From positions 51,471-115,470 of the forward strand of contig PYST01000096.1 in NCBI GenBank assembly GCA_003049485.1: 64,000 nucleotides of DNA. The letters run 5' to 3'. Position 1 is the first letter of the stretch. The number at the start of each line of letters is the position of its first letter. This DNA comes from Ophioceras dolichostomum (lineage: Eukaryota; Ascomycota; Sordariomycetes; Magnaporthales; Ophioceraceae). The notes below the pieces were generated by a model, which searched no databases, was not told where the DNA came from, and saw nothing but the letters and a program-made list of their open reading frames with translations. The translations under genes were made by a program, and so were the position numbers. Shown one piece after another: positions 1 through 12,300 of this stretch.

Positions 1-2418
1 CGTGCAGCGCTCCCGGTCGCCTGCCTCGGCTCAGTACCTGGATGGATTTGGGGCTGCCTCCTTCGTCCGTCTTGTCTTTTCCCCAGACGTGCAAGTGGAC
101 CGGGAAGCTGCTGGCTGCGAAGCCACAAGCCATCTGTGGCACGCAGGCAGTTGCAGCCGCAGAGGCAGGCACGCCGCTTGTAGGTGTAGTTGTGGGCATG
201 TTGGCTGGACGTTCAACTGCGAGCTGCCGGCATCGCCGGTATCCACTCAATCGCTGAAGAGACCAGATGATTCAAATGCATCGGGCATCGTCAAGTCTAC
301 TGGAAGGACCCAGCTACTGGCTCCATCTGTTACACTTTCACAACCTGACAGCCTCCCCACCCCTCGGTCTGCGGCATCAGGCAGATGGGGACATGGAGAC
401 AGTGCATTGCTCCGGACGAAATGAGCGGATTCACAGCCTCAAGTTCCAGCAGCAGCTGCCTCCGCCTGGCCGGAGGTGACGGCCCAGTCAAATTGAAGAA
501 TCCACTCCCCATTCACGCCCAGCCCACCAGGTTGCCGTTTAATCGTTCGTCCGCCAATGACACCGACGGCTGCTTGCTTGCTTGAATGAATTTGCATGTG
601 ATGGAGAGAGTTGGTTCTGATTGAGCCGACCGACGACGGGAGAAGAGTCGTCGCCGCAGTGTTGGCTTGCTCTCCGGGCATTCGGAGGCATTATTCGATG
701 GGGATTGATGGATTCATTGGATCCCATCTGCCCGTTACGTTCAACTGACTGTTGGGACCTGGAATCCACGGAGTGCCTCGTACCTGGCTTACATGGCAGG
801 AACCGCTGGGCTGACAGGAACAGGAACAGGACAAGAGCACGAACGGGAGAGGAGAGGGGCAAGAGAAAATGTCAGCTCACGGCAGTCGATGCCCCTCCAA
901 CCAACCAGCCTGGCAGGCTCACTCGGCACTCATCAACGATCACGAATCCACCTCGCATCATACAGTGCAGTGCAAGAGGTTCGTGCTCTGCAGAGGCATC
1001 CGAACTTTTGACCCAGCTCGACACGACGTGTACCTACATACGCCGTGAGGGTAAGTGTATGTGCTCGAGCCAGGAAGAGACCCTCGCTTCCCTTTCCAGT
1101 CTCAACGGGGCCATGCGGCCAGTATCTCAGACCTGCGGGGTAAAAAAAATCTGGAAGGCACAGCACTCCGAAGGCATGACGATCCGGCGCGGCGATAACA
1201 ACATCGTTCGGATCCCAGATTCAATATTTGGCTGTGCCAGTTGCTGTGCCAGGAATTGCTTGCGTGAGGGATCCAATACTAGGACCATCCCAAGATGCCG
1301 GACAGGCGGGAGGGCGGCGGACTTAGTCGATGTCTAACCCCTGGTTCCATCCCATAAATGCACGCACATAACGCAAAGCCGTCCCAATCAGAGCCCGTGA
1401 CGCCGCACGCGGACGTACCACCATCCCGCACACACGGGACGAAAAGAGTATCGAGAGTCAGAAAGAAGGGGGCAGGAGGGGCAGGATAAGAAAAAAAAAT
1501 CGAAAAGAAAAGGCCAACCCAATGGCACAGCATGAACCAAGCGGCGTGGCTCAGCCCTTTTCTTAATCCGCCGTCCACGGGAGCGAGGGGCAGGGAGCGG
1601 CCAATGCTAACAATGAACGAGGCAGAGAGGGACACGGGAGGAGGGAAGAGGGGACGACTAAAGGGAACCAGAGATGTGCGAGAGGGGAACGGACGGAAGA
1701 TCGAATCACAGACCAACGGGACCAGGACCAGGACCAGGACCAGAAAGCTGTGGAAGAGCGACCGTGACAGGAGATCATCAAGATATGAGACGAAGAGGAA
1801 CAGACCAACGGACCAAAAAGCGGCCAGCCAGAAGTTTAGGTCGCATCGCTTCAGTCGTCGTCGCGTCTGATGGCACGCCGCCGTGATGATCCATCCCTCG
1901 ATACCTAGCAGAGAGTGGAGGGACTTTGTGTACCTTAGGTACCTATCATAATAAGTTTGCAGCGTTTCAACTCCGTGCACGCTGCAGTGACCATGCAGAT
2001 AAGGCACCCATCAACACCTCTGCTAACCATGGGAGCTGCAAGTAAGGTGACTTGACTGCATAGGTCCTCTGCACGTCCGGATCAAGAATACATGATGACG
2101 AGAATGGACTCAAACTTGGAAACGTTTTCTGACGCGTATGCAACCCCGCCGTTTCGTGCCATGAAAACTTTTCGTGGTTGCCTCTCTCAGATATGTATGA
2201 GGGTTTTTTTTTTGCTTCTGTCTTCCTCACCCCTTCAGAACGTGCATTGCATATGCAGACAGGAGGGGTTGAGGCACATAGTTGAAATTTTTTCTCACAG
2301 GAGCTATGAGATGGGGCATGATGGGGTTTAGATTTTTCTTTCGAAGTACCTGGCTGAGGCGGATGGACGGTCTGAGAAACCTGACAGGAGGTAGGGTTGT
2401 TATTTGACTCTCTCCAAA
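1..2418. other. Intergenic region, no gene supported
   Basis: Many short overlapping frames occur on both strands, but none shows a recognisable domain, a consistent third-position GC bias or a believable splice structure. A short tandem repeat of the unit ACCAGG (just under four copies) lies at about 1721-1743. One copy of the palindrome AGGTACCT is at 1938-1945. The 2.4 kb adjoin the 3' end of the kinase-like pseudogene. The left edge is the window boundary, so a neighbouring gene could begin just outside. Confidence 0.5.
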
Positions 2419-3306
2419 CTACGATGCCTCGATACCATCCACCATGGCATAGAGGTCATCCACACTGGGCCTGTCCTCCGGCGACGCCCGGAGGCAAGCT
2501 TCCACCACGGCGTCGATTGGAGCCGGAATGGGCCACTCCGCAGCATCCGAGGCGGGGACGTTGCCCAGTATCATATGCCGAACGACGTGCCCCACATCAT
2601 ACACATCCGACGCCGTGCTCCAGCCCGCATCGAGAATCGGGAGGTTCGAGACCTCGGGCGCCGACCGGTTGCCCTAGCGGCTCTCGAGGTCGATGATGGC
2701 CAGTCGCGAGCGGTCCTCGTCGGGGGAGAGGACGAGGTTGTCGATGCGCAGGACGCGGTGCACGACGCCCAGCGAGTACAGACACCGCGGCCCGTCGAGG
2801 AGCTGCAGGATCCAGGACTTGTAGGTGGCGAGCGGGTACGCTCGCGCCACGAGGACTCATCGCGGCACGAGCTTCGGGAACACGAGCTCGCCGGAGGCCG
2901 TCTTGCCGAGCAGCGGGATGATGTGCGGCGATTTGGGCGAGCCGGGGCACGACCCGCCCTGGCAGGCGAGCAGGTTGCGGATCTCGCTCTCGTACTTGCC
3001 CTTCTTGACAAAGTGCTTCTCCTTCGTGTCTATGTCGTGAATCACGGGGAGGTCGGCCAAGGCAGCGCCGAGGTCCTCGGAGTCGTCCTCCTCGGGCGGG
3101 GGTATTGTGGGTAGTGGAGATGCCAGCGGCCGGATCTCATCGCCGACGATTTCGTAGCTGTCCTCACGCTCCGGCAGAAGGTTGGCCTGTAGCCGGAGGA
3201 TGTCCCCCGATAGCGTGCCGGGAATGTGTCGTTGGATATCGTCATTCTCGTGCGTATTGCGCAGTCACGTTGAGTACAGACTGGACTTCCAGAATGTGGG
3301 GGTAAA
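2419..3306 (-). pseudogene. Protein-kinase-like pseudogene (fungal kinase-like family), three in-frame stops
   Basis: Reading the minus strand in one frame from about 3306 to 2419 gives a continuous kinase-like sequence broken by TGA at 3265-3267, TGA at 2857-2859 and TAG at 2674-2676. Visible pieces, in order, are an N-terminal linker containing RHIPGTLSGDILRLQ, an N-lobe stretch ESEIRNLLACQGG, a catalytic-loop remnant HRVLRIDN where kinases have HRDxxxxN, an activation-segment remnant DLESR-stop-GNRSAPE, and the C-lobe end ASPEDRPSVDDLY. The frame does not shift, so nonsense mutations rather than indels disabled it. The HRD aspartate is also replaced by valine. Catalytically degenerate fungal kinase-like proteins with a DLESRW-type segment exist, so the parent may already have been a weak kinase. 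The upstream start is not found; two further stops precede the region. Introns cannot easily remove the stops because they sit inside conserved segments. Confidence 0.75.
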
Positions 3307-6300
3307 AACACAACCGGCTTGCCACTACTGCTTTGTTGCCTACGTGTATCTACGCGGGCTATCTTGGTGATCACAGCATTCGTTGGCTCCCGGAAATGTT
3401 TTTTTTTTTTTGGTGTGTGCTACCTCCCTTGCGTTACCTCCCTCTTGTGCTACCTCCCTCACAGCCTGCATTCCATACCATGCAGGACAGGGTTCGGGCA
3501 CGCACATTTGGTTGCTTCTTTTCTCTCCCAAAGATTAGGCAAGAATGCACCATTTTTCAGTCGATAACATGTTGTGATTCATAATGGGACGGACTGTGTG
3601 ATGTCCGGAAGAGGTTGCATGGTGGCTGATGGGATGGGAGGTGATGAGGCAGCAGAGACCTTTCTTTTCCCAAGTCCGGATCCCAAGTCCGTTCCAAGCT
3701 CGGCCATCAGCTGCAGGGGTTTCATGGTTTTGAGAACGGCTTCGTCCAGTCGGAGTTGCAGGAGGCACGGGATGACAAGAAAAAAAGAAATGGAAACCCC
3801 ATTGACGCGCGCCACGCGCATCTGATGGGGGGGCCACGAAGGCGACTACAGAGGATTCTGAGTGATGTGATGACAAGACTGCATGCGATTACACAAGGCC
3901 ATGACAAGTGAGGTACTCGTTGGCATCGAGCCGTTGAAGATACGGGCGATTTTGGCGAACAAGCATCCAGCTAGCTAGCCTTCCCCCACGCGAGGTGGCA
4001 AGGTCTTATCGGACTTGGCTATCACACCATCAGAAAGACGTTATCAAGCACACGGGAGGGACCGTAAAAAGTGGTCGCTGGCTAGGTGTAAAACGTAGCG
4101 CCAGATTCAGATCTGATATCCCGCGCAATTAGTGGTCTTCTTGCTGAGGACAAGAGTGGGAGAGCAATATCGGTGGGGGTAAGAGGAATAGTGCCTCTGT
4201 GGCATTGAGCACGTGGGAAAGAATGGAAAAGGTGTACCATCCCACCGACGCAGGAAAGAAGACAAGAAGAACGAAGCATTTCAATTCATTATCAATACTT
4301 TCGTACTGGAGAATCAGTCGATGCGCTAGTCGGTTTCTAGAATCAACTTCATCACGGCGACACCGCGAGGATGGGACTTGGGAATTGGACGCAAGTCCCC
4401 AACTACGGTTGACCATCGTTGTACGGAGTACGAATAGGCCTGCGAGGGTATCAAGGGCCCCACGGACGGAGAGATTTCAGACTTCGTATGCCGAAATTCC
4501 CAATAGTAAGGACAGTCGAAAATGTAACGTGTTTTCTCGCTTTGGAATCAGTGGGAGGTCTGAGGTTTCTCTCTGTGTGTAGTGGTAAAGAGCCCTAGCT
4601 TGAATGCGACTTGCTTCATGTTCTGGGCTGGCTCACCGCTCTTCTCCCCTTGCCTGTAGACTGCAACCCTTAAGAGTGAGGGCCGTGTCCTATACTGAAC
4701 CTGATCGACAAAAGTGTCAGTCAGTCAGCACCAAAAGACACAGACAAAACAGATCGCCAGCACGGGCAACTCTCATCTCATCTCGTTGTTCCTGTTTTCG
4801 ATAGTGTTACGGGTCGACCCGCGTTGCACAGTCCACACGTGGTCTCCATTCGGACCCCAACTGGCGCTTGCGAGAGACCTGTGTCGGAAAGACGCAACTT
4901 TGCCATGGGAGGTGGCGGATATCAACGGCAACGGGGGTGGCAGTGATGACAAGAGGAAACACATATCTCTATGGCCCAGATTCATGAAGAAGCATGATTT
5001 TCTGACACCTTCCCCACGACTAGCATGGCACGAAGCAAGCACGACAAGACGCAATAGGCCAGAAAGATGGCATTTCCTCGGACCCTTGATTCAAGAGGAT
5101 AGCGCAGTTCTCCCAACAAGGGTCCCCCAACCCGGGCTCCCACCCCCTTCCTTTCCTCGACGCAGGAGGTAGTCTGCCCAGGACGAAATTGAACTTCCAT
5201 GCGCGAGCCCCACGCTGTCGTGTTTTCCTGGTGGAGCCCTGAAACCTTCCAGAAGGCGGACCACGGGCATGGGCCGCGGAGCATGCCAATTGGCTCCCAG
5301 CCACTTTGGGCAAGGGGCCGGTGCCTGCATTAGTCCGGTGGGGCCCATGGAAGGCCGTCCTTCCTCGGTCTGGCTGGTTCCTGTTATCTCGCTGCTGCCA
5401 ACTGAACGCACCGTGCCAATCGATAAAAACTCAATTGGTCGGCCGCTGGGGCCAGTTGGTGGCCGGTACGGCTGTCTACGGCCATCCAGGCACAGGCACA
5501 CAGGCACGCGGACAGGCAAGACGACCTCCGAACAGGGCCCTGGACGTGAAAAAAAAAAAAACACCACTGCAACCTGGACCCCACGTGCTGGATGGATGGA
5601 TGGATAGCAGACCAACCGGCCGGCCGGCCCTTCTCGAAGATGGAAGACGGAGAATTAAAAGATGAGGCGTGGGGTAGGAAAGGGCCTGATAAAGTGGCCA
5701 TTGCTCGGCTCGAATTGCTTGTTACTACGTAATGGTTTTGATGGCAAGAAAACCATGATTGCATGTGAAGAGTTGAAGTTATCTTGACGGAGATGTAGAT
5801 AGATGTGTGGGGAGCTCGAACGGATTCCAGTCTCTGCCAGAAGGAATTGATCGTGTGTCCTTCCGCCGCTGCTGCTTCCCGCTGCTACCACCGTATAGAT
5901 GGAGACCTGGACACAGTGGACAACAACTCGCTAGATTTGCCGTAAACTCGACTCAGGATGACGGTCAGCCTGTGGTCGCATTGACTTCTCATCAAGCCCA
6001 GGCAAATCCGGGGCAGAAACTTTCGACTGGGAACTGGAACCCAAATGGGGTACGAGCAGGCTATCCGGCTCCTTCAGTTGATTGAAACCTGGTGGGCAGG
6101 GGAGGGGTCCCCTGGAAAAAATCTCGCCCTTTCTGTGCTTCGTCTTCCCGCCATCGTCAGCCGCGGCCCGTTGGTCGAAAACGGTCCGTACCAGAATTCA
6201 CTTCACACTTCTCTTTTCGCTTGGTGTGTTTTGTTCCTCTGATAACCCCTGTAGATAGGTAGGATTGGTGACAGTGGGAAGAGGCCGAAAAAAGAACAGA

Positions 6301-9300
6301 GGATAGAGAGAGACAGAGACAAGAATTCTCCTGTCTGGTACGTTTTGGCTGATCAAACTCGGGGAGGTGGCTGATCTGGCTGATCTGCAAATCGTCTCGG
6401 AAAAGCGAAAAGAAGGAGAAACAATTCCTGCAAGCGGTGTGTCAGTCACACAGCACCTCAGCAATGGACGACCTTGAACAACAACACCCTTGCTGTTGGC
6501 AATGACACCCACGCAAGACGACACCGGAAAGACTCGAGTGCACTTTTTTCCCTCCTCCTCTTCTTCTTGCTCCTTTGCAAAATTGCAACGGAGATAAAAA
6601 CCCATAGTATGGATGGGGTCGCGGTCGAAGATCCAAATAGCGCAACGTGGAGCCGCCCGCCTCAAGTCTGTGTGCCCTAAGCTTTCTTACTACGTGCCTT
6701 CCTTCACCATCGCCGGCGCCGACCTCCTCCGTGGCTTGATGGATCATGGGAATGAGAGATTTGCAAGGTCCAGCCTACGAGAGTATCCTGGCCTTTGGGG
6801 CTGGCTTTGCCGGTCTTGCCTTGACTGGCAATCTGGTTTGCCTCACACCTCAACCCCTCCCAAAACCCATTCCTAATTCCGTCCCTCCCGCGATGGGGTC
6901 AAGATGGCCATCCTCCGAGGACCTGGCCGAATCTGGCCGAAAACAAAAAGTTTTTGGTGTGCTGATCCACCTGATCGAAGGTTGATGTTGCATCTCGTCG
7001 TTGGCGTTTGCTGAAGGTACGAGGGTACGTACCCTTTCCTGCTGCCCTCTGTTGCCCTCCGTTTTTTCTGGTGGTCGGCGAGGAGGTTGAGGTTGCATAC
7101 GAGTTTTTTTTCTCGTCTCCATGCTCCCCTCCTTCTGACCGCTGGCTGGCCCAAAGGAAGAATACAAAAAGCGTCGACACAACGATGGACGGGCTACCTG
7201 GAAGAGGACTGGTCTGGGCTTGGCCTGCATGGGAGAACAGTGACCCGAGTCCATGGTGGCGAAAGGAAGAGAACGAAATGACTTCCTGCTTCGAGAGAGC
7301 ACACGAGCCTTCAGTTCGACGTCAATTGGTCCAGTGGGTTCTTCCCAGTCCTGCTTGAGCGTCGACGGGATAGGATAGGCCCATCTTGATGGTCAAGGCC
7401 TCCTCCGAAAGAGGGAAAGCGATCCAGAAGGAAAAAAATGATCCGGCTGGTCAAGAACCTTGCCATGTTTTTGCTGGGGAGATCCAACCCTGCGAAGAGG
7501 AAATCCTCCGTCCGTCCTCCCCGTCAAAGGCCAAGGACACAAGGGCCCTCTTCGCAAGCTCGACCGACCCGCCAGTCCGTGGCGAATCGACCGTCAGAGA
7601 GGTTCGCTTACTTGGCTTGCACAGTAGCCGGTTCCATGACTGGGGTCGTCGAAACATCGCCAGCCTCCTCCCACTTGGCTGGTGGACGATGGTGGACCCT
7701 GTCCGCTTGAAGTATCATGCGGGCGTGCTCCCGTTGCTCCCACTCGATGCTCGAAGTAGGGTGGGCGACCAACGGTCTCTCGCTCTCTGCTGATAGATAG
7801 GAAATACATGGACCTCTGCCAGATAGCTAGCTCATGTGTATGCGTGGGATAAGTGCGGGCTGTCCAGACCGGGACGGGCCAGAGAAAAATGTCTCATCAC
7901 TTCCTTTTTCTGTACGTCTTGGGACGTGACGGCCTGTCAGATAGTGTGAATATTGTTGCTTGCTGTGGGTGCTCATGTGTGCTCAATGCGTGCTTCGTAC
8001 CTGCATCGATGCATGTCCATGGCACGTTTCTTCTGGTAAACTGCTGCCAGCCTGCAGTAGGCCAGCTGCAGGCACCGCGCAAGGTACCAGAAGTGTGGCC
8101 ACTCGACTCGGAGCCTTCGAAGTACCTCCTCATGAAAGGTACACCCGCACACCAGACCGGTCCAAGGGCCCTGAAGACAGGGGACAGGGGACAGGGGTTG
8201 CTGAGCGGGGCAGAGACCCAGAGGAGAGGCCACTTTTCCATCACTTCGGATTTGTTCCCGTCCCCCAGACGGTCGGTGCACAGTGGCCAACAGCAACCAG
8301 AATCGTCCAAGTAAGCTGCCCTTTTCGGAGCGAGAGCCGAACTGGACAGACTGCGAACCAGACCGGCATGGATCCGTGGCATCCATAGGCAGAATCCAGA
8401 AGAGCAGTGTGCGAAGACCGTGTGAAGAAAACGACCGCAGACTCAACGACGCGGATGGATGGATTGGCGGATTCGTTATGCATCGGCGTTCATTAAATGG
8501 CGCCGCAGAAAAAAAGAGGAGCACAAACCGTCGATGGTGAAACCCCGGCAGGCAAAGACAGGCACAGGCCGTTGTTTTCTTTAGCGTCTTTTTGGGCTTC
8601 TTTCACAATGAATTGATGCTGGTGCAAATGGCGTGACGGCCGGGGAAACCTTGTGTGCAAAAAGTGCGAGGCCACCCAATCTAGCCCGTCCCAGCCGTCG
8701 TTGTCCGTCGTTATGCAGTACTGAGGACCTTTCGATTAAACTCGTGCTGAGTTGACAGCGGGCTTCACCGCCGTCTCGATTAGGCAGGACATGGGGACCT
8801 AGGTACCCTCCTGCCATATTCTGCTTGGCTCTCTCTCGCGACTCCCGCCGCCGCATCAAACTCATATAACCAGTGGCAAAAAAGAACATGAACGACGTTG
8901 CCGACCGAAACGCCAAAGGGCCAGCTGAGCCAGGAAAGGCATCTTGTTTTTTTTTTCTTTGGATGGGAGAGAGACAAGTCCGCCAGTCGTACTGAAAAGT
9001 TCCACACACCCCTGGTGGAAAGTTTGTCGCCACAAACAATGGAAAGAAAAAGGACGGACGATTTAGACGAGCGAATGGGGTCGCTGCCAGCATAGCGACA
9101 ACTAGAATCCCGAAACGAGAAGAAGGGACACACTTCTTATTCTTCTTCTTCTTCTACCGTGTCTTCTCTGCTCCAGCCAGTCCCGAGATGCGGCCGATCA
9201 TATGCCTTTTGCGGCACTTGAGGCTGGAAGGATGGCATTGCCAGTCTGGCTCTCTTATTCGAGCCAATTGCGATGTGCCGACAGAGCGGGCTGAGGAAGA

Positions 9301-12300
9301 CGGCCTTTGTGTTTCGACTCTGGAAATGAAGAAGGGAAGTAGTGGTGGCAGTGAACTCTGCGAACTTTAGGGAATACAGACATTGTCCATGCATACTACT
9401 CCGTGCGACGCCAGTACCCTCTCTCGCCTCTCTCAGCCCTGTGGTGGGCTCTCTGCAAGGCTCAATGGTCATGAGCCGTCCGGTCCGGTATGGGATAGAT
9501 GATTCAACGAAATGCGAGAAAGACGAAGTGTTCTCCAGCTATGCAAGGACTATCTATGGCTAGGCCGTTCACTTGGAAAGCCAGCCAGCCACCACCATCA
9601 TCTAGCTTCAGATGTGTTGTGCGCAACAGGTATAGGCTCATAAGTCAGGTAATGTAGGTCCATCAGTAGGGAGCCATTCAGGTGCGACCAATTCAAGTGC
9701 CGTGGCTCTCAGACGTCTTTCGTTCCGTCTTTCTCTGACAGGCTGTCAACCTATCCCGTCGAGCCGCATTAGTCGTGGGCACTATTGGCGATAGATCGCT
9801 CAGCTATTGTGTCACTATCTCTTTCAAGATACCGACCTAGGCAAATAGCCCCCATCCCGTTTCCGGTGCGGCTGCTTCTGCTTGAGGAGGAAGTTGGGAA
9901 AGTGGGATGGGTCGTGTGTAGTAAGCGTGTTTGTTCTCGTACAGGACAAATCGCATGTCCATTCGAAAAAAAGACGCTACTTGAGTCGGGGGCCGCCGTC
10001 TGGACCGGAAGTGCAACCCGGAAAAGCTGAAGATCTTTCTTTCCAGCTGCGGTTTTGCGAGCCTGCTCGTCTGCCACTATGTTTTGGCTAGCGGGAGGCA
10101 CTAGCGTGTGTGCTCAGCCCGTCCCGTCGTTGATAGACTTCAATAATTTGACGCAAAGTTCATTTTCCCGTGACGGGGAAAACAATAGTTAAGGAGGCGC
10201 CAAGAAAAAAGCGAAGAAAAACAAAGTCAGCTCGCCGCGAGGGGCGCTCTGACCCAAAGCACTTTGCGACCCAATAGTCTGTGAGGACTATTCCGTGCTA
10301 GTGATGGCCAGAACAGAAGCGCTGCGAATGGCGTCAAGCCTTCTCGTGGTCGGCGGCCGGATGCTGGCGGCCGTCACAAAATGGGGGTGTGGGTAGGGTT
10401 TCCAAAGTGCAATTGCGGAGAGGGAACGAGCTCAAAGCGCGGCCTGCCTTCCAGGCACAGGCACAGGCAGAAGGTACCTGGCCGTGGCCATCGTCGTCTG
10501 TCTCCCTCTCCCGCCATCAACTCAACCAGGGGGGCCGCCCGAGTCAGCCCGCGGCTCGGTCGGTCACTTTTCTCCTTCAGTGTGGTGGTTCTCAGGTCTC
10601 CTACTGGCTGGACTGGCACGGCTTGGGACCTGAGTTTAAGTGGTTGCATGTGGTCTCCTTGGGGGCTTTGGAGATTGGGGAAGAGGGTCCTCCCGACTGG
10701 CCGGCCGTGCCTGACAAGACCTGACCAGGGGGAAAGCTGCTGCATCAGGGTTTCTGGCTGGAGAAAAAGTGAAAAAAGAGAAAAGATGGTGTGGCACACG
10801 GCACACGGCACACAAGCACACACGGCTCGTCGGTCGTCACGCCTTGGCCTCTGAGTGGTGGTATTGGACAGGTCGTCACCTCGTCACAAAACCCATGTTG
10901 ACCTCTCGTACCTGCCTCGTGCTGCCCACCGAAAGCAGAATGGCCCCCCCTCCTTGGGTAGATCTGTGTCTCTTCGGGCGCGTTTCGCCCAAGCTTTGGC
11001 AGACAGACAGATGAGGAAGCGGCAAGCGTAGAAGGCGGCGAAGAAGGAAGTTGATGCCACTCGCGGGATTCCCTCTATCTATCGCCCCTACTCGCCTCGC
11101 CCCCTCTCTCAACCCCTCCTTCCCTCTCCATGACAATCCGCTATCTCCTATCCCCCACACGCACCACGCACATACATACTCTCATACTGTACCATGTATT
11201 GGCGACGTCGCCCGTCGGCCACCTGCCGCCGCCGCTTGCATGGGCCATGCAAGAAAGATGAACCGTGCCTCTGCTACATCCGCGGACTGGGGGTCCATGC
11301 TCAGCTATCAAAGTCGGGCTGGCTTCGAGTGACACGCCATCGCCGACCAGACGGAGTTGAAGCTTAGTAGGTGGGCGGCGATGACGGTCGATGGGTGAAA
11401 GTGGGCGGCGTGGCGCGGCGCGGGCAGCGGATTGACCAGACTCTTCCTCTTCTTGATAGGATAGGGCAGTCGGTACCTGCCTTGCGCTTTGCGGGCTATT
11501 ACTATTACTCTATCTCAAGCAATCGACTGTCCCGCTATCTCATTGACCATTCGCAAGTCGCAAGCCACACACACACACACCCGCCTGAACCGAGAAGACG
11601 TCAATGCCACGGTCCACGGTTCACGGTCCACAAAACCTGTGCCCTCTCAATCCTCCAAGCGAGTTGTGCGAGGATAGGCCGGCGTCTTGTCGCGACACTG
11701 TGTGCAACCCACGACTCGAGTCTCGGGACACCAGGGCTGGTCGGACTCGCCCAGAAAAGGGAACGTTTCTTTTCCTCCTTCTGGATTGAGGTAGCTAGTC
11801 TGCAGTTGGGTGCATCAGCGCCCTTGCCGTTGGCCTGTGATTTTTTTAAATAAAAATTTTCTTCCTGATTTTTATTCTTGCGCCGCTCAGCATGAGGAGA
11901 GGGGTAATAGGTTGGAGGGTCGCCTGTTGGAGGGTCGGAGAGTTGGAGGGGGAGCGGGATGAGAACGTGAGGGGTGGGTTACTCTAGTTCCTACGAGAGT
12001 ATCAATTTAGGACACAATCTTTATCTGACGAACTGAATTTATCCTCGAGATAGCCTACGCGCAGGAAGCACCTTGTTAAACGCAGAAGCATGTGTCGAAG
12101 AATAAAAAGAAACATCAATCAAGACTTTTATCGATAAAACCAACCCGGGTAGATTTCTAGGATCGTCTCATCGTCTCATTCGTCTCGGATCTCGATGGGA
12201 AAAAAGGAAAAGCCAAAGATTATTCTTAGAAGCTCCCGCGACGGGAATCCGTGATGTCCTTGTTCCCTTTTTTTCCCCCTCCTCCCGTCCAGGTCCCGGT

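Noticed and set aside
1279..2007. 242-codon minus-strand frame with Leu/Phe/Val runs resembling membrane segments
   Set aside because: The hydrophobic run is encoded by the ACCAGG repeat read in reverse and by purine-rich tracts; no family resemblance.
2404..3114. 236-codon plus-strand frame
   Set aside because: It lies antisense to the kinase-like pseudogene, whose motifs are on the minus strand; no domain is visible in the plus frame.
2419..3306. Repeat-induced point mutation as cause of the kinase stops
   Set aside because: The surroundings are not AT-rich, and only the TAG (if from TGG) fits the CpA preference; the TGA codons could come from CGA by ordinary deamination.
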